Origin: JAZKSG01 sp036626215
GTDB taxonomy: Archaea > Thermoplasmatota > E2 > DHVEG-1
Reading direction: 5' to 3'
Length of the DNA stretch: 8,966 nucleotides
NCBI GenBank assembly: GCA_036626215.1
Contig: JAZKSG010000044.1
Location: 1 to 8,966 of the forward strand
A program made the translations under genes and the position numbers. The notes under the pieces were generated by a model. The model had not been told where the DNA came from. It saw only the letters and a list, made by a program, of their open reading frames with translations, and did no database searches. The first letter of the stretch is position 1. Each line of letters begins with the position of its first letter. Of the stretch, positions 1 through 5,824 are shown piece by piece.

Positions 1-256
1 TCACTACTTTATATCCTTTATCTGCTATATCTAAAGCAGATTGCATCCCTGAAATTCCTGCTCCAACAATTAATACATCTGCATTGATGACTCTCTCTTT
101 TTTTTTATCAGATATTCCTACATCTTTTTTTGGTTTTTTATGTTTTAAAATTTGTTTTTCTTGTATTATTTCCTCTGGTTCATCATAAAAATAATCATCG
201 CAGAGGGGAATCCCTAGATCATGGTCTTGTTTGTGGTTATAATTTTTCTTTGGCAT
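1..256 (-). CDS. HdrA-like FAD-dependent oxidoreductase, N-terminal part only
   Basis: This is the first 85 codons of a gene that runs off the left edge, so only its N-terminus can be judged. It starts with ATG at 256, overlapping the korC end by 20 bases in another frame; a GAGG nine bases upstream could be its ribosome site. Residues 1-55 are hydrophilic and rich in Lys, Asp and Glu, with a single Cys19. A beta-strand and dinucleotide-binding loop follow (ADVLIVGAGISGMQSALDIA, ending near residue 76). The GxGxxG loop followed by GMQ-ALD-A--GYKV resembles the FAD-binding start of heterodisulfide reductase subunit A, a soluble flavin protein that passes or bifurcates electrons among Fe-S partners. 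Canonical HdrA has a longer domain, over 100 residues, before this loop; here there are only about 55. Other FAD enzymes of the same fold (Thi4 or geranylgeranyl reductase type) remain possible. Its place at the end of the kor cluster suggests a redox partner role. Confidence 0.65.
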   Translation of the reverse strand, partial: MPKKNYNHKQDHDLGIPLCDDYFYDEPEEIIQEKQILKHKKPKKDVGISDKKKERVINADVLIVGAGISGMQSALDIADKGYKVV

Positions 257-779
257 TCTTTCCGGCCTCAATTCCTTTATCAAAAGCCTTTTCGTTAAGC
301 TCTTTAAACTTGCTAGGAACACTATCCGATACTGATTTTCCAACTGCTTCTTCTTCTAATAAATCAAAAATCGAAGTAGCTGCACCAACCATAACAATAT
401 TTGTAACAATTTTGTTACCTAATTCTTCAGCTATTTTTTGTGCAGAAATCTTGTATACCTTCCTGCCGATATCATTTTTTGGTACTAAATCAGGATCTAA
501 AACGATAATTGTATCATCTCGAATGTCATCTCGATAAGTATCAAATGACTCCTGTGACATAGCTACCAAAAAATCAACGCTAGTAGGTCTCGGATAACCA
601 ATTTTTTTATCAGAAATTATTAATTCTGATCTTGCTGCACCTCCACGTGCCTCAGGTCCATAAGACTGACTTTGTACAGCATTATACCCCATATAAACAG
701 TCGCTGCTTTTCCAATTATGTAACCCGCAAGGATTACTCCCTGTCCACCAAAACCACAGATACGGATTTCTTTTTTCAT
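237..779 (-). CDS. korC: 2-oxoglutarate:ferredoxin oxidoreductase, gamma subunit
   Basis: The 180-residue product is the gamma subunit of a 2-oxoacid:ferredoxin oxidoreductase, the cytoplasmic enzyme that interconverts 2-oxoglutarate plus CoA with succinyl-CoA, CO2 and reduced ferredoxin. The family signature GFGGQG lies at residues 9-14, and the second hallmark QSYGPEARGG at 38-47, where the substrate-side loop of gamma subunits is found. Length is normal for a stand-alone gamma subunit. The ATG lies one base after the korB stop, and a GGAGG seven to eight bases upstream sits inside the korB end, which points to translational coupling. The C-terminus is Lys/Glu-rich. Specificity for 2-oxoglutarate rather than another 2-oxoacid is inferred from the KorABCD composition and the nearby fumarate reductase and sucCD genes. 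Confidence 0.95.
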   Translation of the reverse strand: MKKEIRICGFGGQGVILAGYIIGKAATVYMGYNAVQSQSYGPEARGGAARSELIISDKKIGYPRPTSVDFLVAMSQESFDTYRDDIRDDTIIVLDPDLVPKNDIGRKVYKISAQKIAEELGNKIVTNIVMVGAATSIFDLLEEEAVGKSVSDSVPSKFKELNEKAFDKGIEAGKNAKEKL

Positions 780-780
780 A

Positions 781-1680
781 TTAATCCTCCACCGGCCCTT
801 TCTTTTTTTTACTAGAAGATTTTTGTTTTTTACCCATAACCTGTTTTACTAGTTTTTCATATCTTTCAAATAAACCAGGTTTTTCTATATCCTGAAAAAC
901 ACCTATAGGAAACATGTCTTTGATTTCCTCTTTTTCTTCCTCAGATCCATATTTCATAATTCGCTCATAATCCTCAATTAAAATAGTATTTTCATCATAC
1001 CATTCCCATTGTTTTTTGATATCACCAAGTTTATTACGTCGACCGTATGCAGTAGGACAAGGAGCTAAAAACTCAATCAGAGAAAAACCATCTTTTTCTA
1101 ATGCTTTTTTTACAGATTTTATCGGTTGATAAGGATGCGTCACTGACCATCTTGCTACATAATTTGCCCCTAATGATTTTGCTAGCTTACAAATATCAAA
1201 AGGCGGTTCAATATTTCCATAAGGTGCAGTTGTCGCCCTGCTTCCAAGAGGTGCAGTTGGCGCCAGCTGACCTCCGGTCATACCATAAATAAAATTATTA
1301 ATCATAATAACTGTCATATCAATATTTCTTCTTGCAGCATGAATAAAATGGTTACCCCCTATACCTGCGCAGTCTCCATCACCTGTAAAAACTATAAGTT
1401 TCAAATCCGGATTTGCTGCTTTTACACCAGTGGCAAAAGCAATTGCTCTACCATGGGTGGTGTGAAGACCATCTGCATTAATATATCCCGGTAATCTTGA
1501 AGAGCAGCCAATACCTGAAGCAAACACAACTTTATCCATATCCAATTCTAATTCTTCAAGAGCCCAAAATGTGTATTCTAAGACTACACCGTTGCCACAT
1601 CCGTTGCAGAAGATAGTAGGCCACATGTCTTCTCTTAGATATTTTTTATTTAATTCTTTAGCAGTTCTAATTTCTACCAT
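781..1680 (-). CDS. korB: 2-oxoglutarate:ferredoxin oxidoreductase, beta (TPP-binding) subunit
   Basis: The 299-residue product carries the thiamine pyrophosphate site of the complex. Visible motifs are CNGCGNG at residues 25-31, LHTTHGRA at 72-79, the metal/TPP signature GDGD at 100-103 followed by the paired Asn at 128-129, and YGMTGGQ at 132-138. These are the standard order and spacing for KorB/PorB-type beta subunits. It lacks a ferredoxin domain of its own, as expected when a separate KorD supplies the Fe-S clusters. The last 20 or so residues form a Lys/Ser-rich tail (from about 279) that looks unstructured. The ATG is two bases after the korA stop and is preceded by GGAGG at about ten bases. 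The gene is probably translated as part of the kor operon. Confidence 0.96.
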   Translation of the reverse strand: MVEIRTAKELNKKYLREDMWPTIFCNGCGNGVVLEYTFWALEELELDMDKVVFASGIGCSSRLPGYINADGLHTTHGRAIAFATGVKAANPDLKLIVFTGDGDCAGIGGNHFIHAARRNIDMTVIMINNFIYGMTGGQLAPTAPLGSRATTAPYGNIEPPFDICKLAKSLGANYVARWSVTHPYQPIKSVKKALEKDGFSLIEFLAPCPTAYGRRNKLGDIKKQWEWYDENTILIEDYERIMKYGSEEEKEEIKDMFPIGVFQDIEKPGLFERYEKLVKQVMGKKQKSSSKKKKGPVED

Positions 1681-1682
1681 CT

Positions 1683-2864
1683 TTATTTTCCCTCCAGATA
1701 TTTCAAAAGCTCTCCTGGCAGATGCATCTCACCACCAATCTTTGGAGCTTTAATCACCTCACAATTTCCACAGGCAGCTTCTTTTACTGAATGAAATACT
1801 TGACCGAGATTCATCTCAGGGACAATAATTTTGTCGACATTCTTCGCAAGTTTTTCAACAACTTTTTCAGGGAAAGGCCATACTAATTTGAGTCTAAGCA
1901 GACCTACTTTTTTTCCATTTTTTCTCGCTATATTCGTAGCTGTTTCAGCGGGACGTGCAGAGGCTCCATATGTTACAAATACAGTATCTGCATCATCTAG
2001 GTTGATTTCTTCTACCATTACAAGCTCATCTGCATCATCAGTTATTTTTTCTGTAATTCTTTTTACCAGTTTTTCATGGTCTTTTTGTTTATCGGTCGCT
2101 GGAAAACCTTTTTCGTCATGGGTGAGACCTGTTACATAGGTATGATATCCAGTTCCAAAGGTAGGAAAATCAGGGACTTTGCTGTCACGAGTTTGTGATT
2201 CAGAGAAAGGCACATATTTTTCCTTATCGACTGTAGCTGGAACACGATCAATTAATGTTAATTCTTCTTCATCAGGAATTTTAATACGTTCACGGAGATG
2301 CCCCATCTCTCCATCTGTCATAACGCAGACAGGATTACGATATTTTTCAGCTAGATTAAAAGCCTCAATTGTGAAATCCAGACATTCTTGAACTGTACTA
2401 GGAGCAAGAGCTATGGCTTCAAAATCACCATGTGTCCCCCAGCGGCATTGCATCATATCACCTTGAGCACCTAATGTCGGTTGACCTGTAGATGGGCCTG
2501 TCCTTTGAACATTTATTATCACACAGGGAGTTTCGGTCATCATTGCAAAACCATAGTTTTCCATCATAAGTGAAAAGCCAGGTCCACTTGTTGCAGTCAT
2601 AGATTTTGCACCTCCCCATGAAGCTCCAATAACTGATGCTATACTTCCTATCTCATCTTCCATCTGTATATAGGTTCCACCTGTTCTTGGTAAAAGTCTT
2701 GCCATTCCCTCTGCAATTTCTGAGGCAGGAGTAATAGGATATCCTCCAAAAAACGAACAACCAGCGAGAAGCCCGCCATATACACAGGCCATATCACCTA
2801 AAATAAACTGAACTTTGTCTCCTAGCACTTTTCTTATCAAATCAGGATCTCTCTTATATCTCAT
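1683..2864 (-). CDS. korA: 2-oxoglutarate:ferredoxin oxidoreductase, alpha subunit
   Basis: The 393-residue product matches the alpha subunit of 2-oxoglutarate:ferredoxin oxidoreductase. The pyrimidine-binding domain is recognisable from GGYPITPASE (40-49), MEDE at 68-71 with the conserved Glu, TSGPG at 92-96, and NVQRTGPSTGQPT at 118-130. The C-terminal third has the transketolase-C-like fold signature, including PEMNLGQ near residue 350. The length is usual for KorA without a fused gamma domain, in agreement with the separate korC. The ATG overlaps the korD stop as ATGA, and a strong GGAGG lies nine bases before it, so korD and korA are probably translationally coupled. The substrate call rests on the KorA-type motifs and on the neighbours that handle succinate and succinyl-CoA. 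A branched-chain 2-oxoacid enzyme (VOR) is less likely. Confidence 0.96.
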   Translation of the reverse strand: MRYKRDPDLIRKVLGDKVQFILGDMACVYGGLLAGCSFFGGYPITPASEIAEGMARLLPRTGGTYIQMEDEIGSIASVIGASWGGAKSMTATSGPGFSLMMENYGFAMMTETPCVIINVQRTGPSTGQPTLGAQGDMMQCRWGTHGDFEAIALAPSTVQECLDFTIEAFNLAEKYRNPVCVMTDGEMGHLRERIKIPDEEELTLIDRVPATVDKEKYVPFSESQTRDSKVPDFPTFGTGYHTYVTGLTHDEKGFPATDKQKDHEKLVKRITEKITDDADELVMVEEINLDDADTVFVTYGASARPAETATNIARKNGKKVGLLRLKLVWPFPEKVVEKLAKNVDKIIVPEMNLGQVFHSVKEAACGNCEVIKAPKIGGEMHLPGELLKYLEGK

Positions 2865-3121
2865 TTATTTCTTCCTCCAACTGGAGATATTAGCAGATTT
2901 TTCTTCTTTACCTCTTTTTTTTCTTCAGGGATTACAGTTATTGCAAGATCTGGACATAGCAGCTCACAGAGCCTGCAATAGTTACACTCATTATTCTCTT
3001 TTAATCGAGGGGGATAAACCCCTCTTTTGTTAAGTTTTTCAGATTCTTCTAAAGCATCAACTGGGCATCGTTCTATGCAAATATTGCATCCTTTACACCA
3101 ATCTTCTTTAACTTCTATCAT
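2861..3121 (-). CDS. korD: 2-oxoglutarate:ferredoxin oxidoreductase, delta (ferredoxin-like) subunit
   Basis: This small 86-residue protein is a 2[4Fe-4S] ferredoxin-type subunit. The two cluster motifs have the form CxxCxxCxxxCP, at residues 9-20 and 46-57. It would carry electrons from the TPP site in KorB to soluble ferredoxin or to another partner. The last 20 residues are Lys-rich and lie outside the clusters. The ATG lies 20 bases after the flavoprotein stop, with a weak GGTG ten bases upstream. The stop overlaps the korA start. The order D-A-B-C, with the ferredoxin gene first, follows directly after the fumarate reductase-like genes, so the ferredoxin-like subunit sits at the junction of the two enzymes in the operon. 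Confidence 0.93.
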   Translation of the reverse strand: MIEVKEDWCKGCNICIERCPVDALEESEKLNKRGVYPPRLKENNECNYCRLCELLCPDLAITVIPEEKKEVKKKNLLISPVGGRNK

Positions 3122-3141
3122 AAAAGTTTAACACCAACGAT

Positions 3142-4788
3142 TTATAATATATCCAACGATCTTGAAATCGACATCTCACCTCTATATTCAGGTAAAACAA
3201 TAGGTGCAGTCTTATCCGGTTCAATACTAGAATTTTCTATCATTTTGTTGTATTTATCTAGATGCTTTAACGTGATTTTTCCAACCTTTGTTTTTTTGAT
3301 GTATTGAGCTGCATAAATACCAGCTCGACGTCCGAATACATTGTAATCAAGAAGAGAATTACCCATAAGACGATTTTTTCCATGTACTCCACCTGTAACT
3401 TCACCAGCTGCAAAAAGACCGGGGGCTTTTGTTTCACATTTCTCGTTTATTTCGACTCCACCATTTTGATAATGAAGAGTAGGATAAACCAAAATAGGAT
3501 ATTTTGTGATATCAATACCAAATCGTCTAAATTTACGTGCTTCATATGCAAATTTTGATTCTATAGTTCCTTCTCCATGTTTAATATCGATCATAGGTGT
3601 ATCAAGCCATACACCTGTCATACCGGTAGGAGTTGTGATACCTCTGCCTTCTTTACATTCTTTTATAATAGATGCCGCTTCTACATCACGAGGTTCTAAG
3701 GGAAATACAAATGGATCTCCATCTTTGTTCAAAGGTACAGCACCATGTCCCCTTAGTTTTTCTGTAGATAAAATCCCTACAATTGCCTCAGGATAAGCAT
3801 CGCCTGTTGGATGAATCTGGATAGTATCTAGATCTAAAAGGTTAGCCCCTGCATGATATGCCATTATAATACCGTCACCCGTCGCCCCGTAATGATTTGT
3901 AGTAGGATAATCTGAAAGATGCAATCGACCGCTTCCACCTGTAGCAAGAATAGTAGCTTTCGCTTTGATTACATAATATTCTGAGGTTTCCATATTAAAA
4001 GCGATTCCACCTGCAACTTTTCCTTTGTCATCTTTCAGTAATTCGACTATCGGACAAAATTCTAAAACAGGCATCTCTAGGTTTCTTGCTTCATCTCTTA
4101 TATTCCGCATGATTTCCATGCCTGTATAGTCCTTAGCACTATGAAGACGGTTCTTACAGGTTCCACCACCGGATAGCTCCATGAATTCTCCATCTTCTTC
4201 TCGGTCATAGATAACACCTATTCTTTCATGCCAGTCAATTATCTTAGGTGCATCTAAAGCCAGAGCTTTTGCTAACTCAGGTTTATTGGTGAAATGACCT
4301 CCGCCATATATATCTAAATAATGTAAAGCGGGGCTATCGCTAGGTCTATCCGCTGCCTGTATACCACCCTGAGCCATCATTGAATTAGCATCGCCGTGGC
4401 GAAGTTTAGTAGCAATAAGTATTTTATCTAAAGGAACACCAGATTTATAGGCAAAAAGAGAAGCTACAGTACCAGCACCTCCGCCCCCTATTACTAGAAG
4501 GTCTACATCATAATCGATTTTGTTTAAATCTATATCTTTTGGATCAATAACAGTTTTAGATTCTAAAAGATCAACTAGACCATTATACAATAATTTACCT
4601 TTGTCGACACCTACTCTAAGTTTTCTTTTTGTATCTTTTCTATAATCAGGATGGAAATTTTTCAGAATTTTTTCTCTTTCATCCATAGACATTGATTTAG
4701 CCTTGGTGGACATATTTTTATCTCGATTTTTCTCCACCTTTTTTATAGATTCCAACATATAATCAGGATATCCATCTTTAATTTCCAA
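3142..4788 (-). CDS. sdhA: Soluble fumarate reductase/succinate dehydrogenase flavoprotein (SdhA/TfrA family)
   Basis: This 548-residue FAD protein should interconvert fumarate and succinate. After a charged extension of about 95 residues comes the Rossmann motif VIGGGGAG (99-106). By motif alignment with E. coli FrdA the catalytic set is present: His326 (HPTG), Thr342-Glu343, Arg367 (PRD), His439 (HYQNGG) and Arg473 (KNRLMGNSL). The His that binds FAD covalently in membrane Sdh/Frd is replaced by Asn135 (NSMMAQGG), so FAD is probably non-covalent, as in L-aspartate oxidase and, from memory, thiol:fumarate reductase TfrA. The usual RGEG is RGHG here (346-349). Only about 58 residues follow the GRRAG segment, so the C-terminal domain is short. 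The start is TTG, chosen because GGAGGTG lies eight bases upstream; the first in-frame ATG is codon 11. Aspartate oxidase is an alternative, but the paired Fe-S subunit argues against it. The physiological direction is not shown by sequence. Confidence 0.87.
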   Translation of the reverse strand: MEIKDGYPDYMLESIKKVEKNRDKNMSTKAKSMSMDEREKILKNFHPDYRKDTKRKLRVGVDKGKLLYNGLVDLLESKTVIDPKDIDLNKIDYDVDLLVIGGGGAGTVASLFAYKSGVPLDKILIATKLRHGDANSMMAQGGIQAADRPSDSPALHYLDIYGGGHFTNKPELAKALALDAPKIIDWHERIGVIYDREEDGEFMELSGGGTCKNRLHSAKDYTGMEIMRNIRDEARNLEMPVLEFCPIVELLKDDKGKVAGGIAFNMETSEYYVIKAKATILATGGSGRLHLSDYPTTNHYGATGDGIIMAYHAGANLLDLDTIQIHPTGDAYPEAIVGILSTEKLRGHGAVPLNKDGDPFVFPLEPRDVEAASIIKECKEGRGITTPTGMTGVWLDTPMIDIKHGEGTIESKFAYEARKFRRFGIDITKYPILVYPTLHYQNGGVEINEKCETKAPGLFAAGEVTGGVHGKNRLMGNSLLDYNVFGRRAGIYAAQYIKKTKVGKITLKHLDKYNKMIENSSIEPDKTAPIVLPEYRGEMSISRSLDIL

Positions 4789-4791
4789 AAC

Positions 4792-5550
4792 TTATCCACC
4801 TCCCTCGTCTGTTTCTTCTGCTTCAATTTTTCTGTCACTGTATATTTTTTTGATTTTATCTTTATCCATTTTCATCAGTTTTTCAATCTCTGAATCATAT
4901 TTTTTATTCTCAATTTCTTTTAATCGCTTAGCTAAATTTTTAGATTTAGGAGCAATATATTTACCATGCAGCCTTCTAGCAAGCTGGGAAAGATGGTAAT
5001 GTTTTATATCTGCTGGACATCTCATAGCACACAGACCACACTGGATACAGTCAAAAGAAAGTTCAGTACACTTGGAGATATCTCCACGAACAGCATTCTG
5101 AATGTATTTCATAACTTCAATATCCTGCGGACATGATTTGGTACAGGTGTTACATGATACACATTTAGCTATTTCAGGATAGACATCCAGTAGTGTAGAT
5201 TCTTCTGGCTCTAGTTTATTAATATCATATTCTGCTTTTGCTGCGGGGACAAATGGTAGTTGAACCAGATACATTTTATCTTCTACTAGTTTTTGACAGG
5301 CTAAATCAAAACCAAGTTTCTGTTCATCTTCTATCCTATAAACTGTTGAACATGCTCCACAAAAACCAGCTCTGCAGCCGCAGCTTCTTATAAATTTATA
5401 GCCTGCATATTCAATCGCTTTCATGATAGTAAGGCCTTTTGGCACCCGATAGCTTTTCCCCATTATGAAAACTTCAACTGTTCCAGCCGTCTCTTCAATA
5501 TCTTTTGGATCTTTTTCAAGTGATGTCTGGCTTTTTTTATTCATTTTCAT
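4792..5550 (-). CDS. sdhB: Fumarate reductase/succinate dehydrogenase-type iron-sulfur subunit, short form without CCG domain
   Basis: This electron-transfer partner of the flavoprotein has 252 residues counted from the first ATG. The N-terminal half is a plant-type [2Fe-2S] domain with Cys59, Cys64, Cys67 and Cys85 (plus Cys57). The second half has two CxxCxxCxxxCP motifs, at 130-141 and 168-179, so two [4Fe-4S] clusters are predicted, as in HdrC/GlpC-like or TfrB proteins, rather than the [4Fe-4S] plus [3Fe-4S] pair of classical SdhB. The C-terminal 55 residues are very charged and end in Gly-Gly-Gly, whose codons form the next gene's ribosome site. It has no CCG (HdrB/HdrD-type) domain, which TfrB uses for thiol chemistry, and no membrane-anchor gene is nearby. 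A second ATG at 5544 is better spaced from the GGGAG upstream and may be the true start. This is the first gene of the minus-strand operon. Confidence 0.87.
   Translation of the reverse strand: MKMNKKSQTSLEKDPKDIEETAGTVEVFIMGKSYRVPKGLTIMKAIEYAGYKFIRSCGCRAGFCGACSTVYRIEDEQKLGFDLACQKLVEDKMYLVQLPFVPAAKAEYDINKLEPEESTLLDVYPEIAKCVSCNTCTKSCPQDIEVMKYIQNAVRGDISKCTELSFDCIQCGLCAMRCPADIKHYHLSQLARRLHGKYIAPKSKNLAKRLKEIENKKYDSEIEKLMKMDKDKIKKIYSDRKIEAEETDEGGG
4797..4803 (-). promoter_or_regulatory. Strong Shine-Dalgarno deciding the TTG start of the flavoprotein gene
   Basis: On the minus strand GGAGGTG, a long match to the 16S anti-Shine-Dalgarno, stands eight bases before TTG at 4788-4786. It lies within the last Gly codons of the upstream Fe-S gene. 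No comparable site precedes the ATG at codon 11 (4758-4756). This favours the TTG start and coupled translation of the two subunits. Confidence 0.7.
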
Positions 5551-5551
5551 A

Positions 5552-5556
5552 CTCCC
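5552..5556 (-). promoter_or_regulatory. Ribosome-binding site of the first operon gene
   Basis: GGGAG on the minus strand is one base from ATG 5550 but seven bases from ATG 5544. The usual archaeal spacing therefore favours initiation at 5544, giving a protein two residues shorter. There is no homology evidence in this poorly conserved N-terminus to settle it. Confidence 0.45.
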
Positions 5557-5621
5557 AAAATATAAAAAATTATCTTATTTTGTATTGTGGAAAATTGGTT
5601 TCTTACTAACATTTTTTTATC

Positions 5622-5633
5622 AAGGATATCCTT
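5622..5633. promoter_or_regulatory. Perfect 12-bp palindrome, candidate operator
   Basis: AAGGATATCCTT equals its own reverse complement. It lies just downstream of the predicted start point of the operon transcript (about 5637 if the TATA at 5660-5668 is used), a place where a bound repressor would block transcription. No protein can be assigned to it from sequence alone. Confidence 0.35.
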
Positions 5634-5659
5634 TCTTTACAAAATTCAATAAGGCAGAG

Positions 5660-5668
5660 TATTATAAG
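5660..5668 (-). promoter_or_regulatory. Candidate TATA box of the minus-strand redox operon
   Basis: On the minus strand CTTATAATA is preceded by an A-rich stretch (ACAAAAAG) that could serve as BRE. Initiation 26-27 bases downstream would fall near 5637 and give a leader of about 90 bases carrying the AAGGATATCCTT palindrome and the GGGAG site. The region is so AT-rich that other boxes are possible. Confidence 0.35.
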
Positions 5669-5704
5669 CTTTTTGTATTTTCCGGCCAAAATAACAATTG
5701 ATTA

Positions 5705-5716
5705 ACAATATATTGT
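5705..5716. promoter_or_regulatory. Perfect 12-bp palindrome, candidate operator
   Basis: ACAATATATTGT is its own reverse complement. It lies about 40-50 bp upstream of the candidate operon TATA box and about 80 bp upstream of the regulator's TATA box, a position suited to an activator or a shared site. In such AT-rich DNA a chance palindrome cannot be excluded. Confidence 0.35.
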
Positions 5717-5793
5717 ATTTTAGAGAATAATATAGACGATATATACTCATATTATTGTAATAAAAGATAATTTTTGTTAAATTAAGAAAAACA

Positions 5794-5800
5794 TTTATAT
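5794..5800 (+). promoter_or_regulatory. TATA box of the regulator gene, leaderless promoter
   Basis: TTTATAT is preceded by the purine-rich AAGAAAAACA, a plausible BRE. Its centre is 28 bases before the ATG at 5825, so transcription should begin at or within a few bases of the start codon. No Shine-Dalgarno is visible before this ATG, which agrees with a leaderless mRNA. Confidence 0.65.
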
Positions 5801-5824
5801 CATTCTTACTTATTCTCGAAAAAT

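Larger units (their letters stand above)
5551..5824. promoter_or_regulatory. Divergent intergenic control region
   Basis: These 274 very AT-rich bases separate the minus-strand redox operon from the plus-strand regulator and sucCD. They hold a convincing TATA box for the regulator, a weaker one for the operon, two perfect 12-bp palindromes (5622-5633 and 5705-5716) and a smaller inverted repeat TTATT-GT-AATAA at 5752-5763. I see no convincing small gene in it. The divergent arrangement fits a local regulator controlling both transcripts, which is inference. Confidence 0.6.

Noticed and set aside
130..2391. Several open frames of 60-135 codons on the plus strand opposite korC, korB and korA
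   Set aside because: They lie antisense to genes with clear family motifs, have Ser/Leu/Phe-rich compositions typical of reversed coding DNA, and show no ribosome site or recognisable domain.
3142..5550. Classical membrane-bound succinate dehydrogenase complex
   Set aside because: No SdhC/SdhD-like hydrophobic gene is present, the FAD-linking His is missing and the Fe-S subunit has two 4-Cys motifs rather than a [3Fe-4S] site.
4792..5550. Full thiol:fumarate reductase TfrB
   Set aside because: The protein stops before any CCG domain, so thiol chemistry with CoM-SH and CoB-SH cannot be assigned to it.
5465..5701. Plus-strand open frame of 78 codons across the start of the Fe-S gene and the intergenic region
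   Set aside because: It overlaps a conserved gene start antisense, runs through the promoter region and its product has no recognisable feature; it is probably chance in AT-rich DNA.
5673..5721. Direct repeat TTGTATTTT at 5673-5681 and 5713-5721, 40 bp apart
   Set aside because: The unit is short and AT-rich and the whole region is nearly all A and T, so chance is likely; the 40-bp offset alone is not enough.
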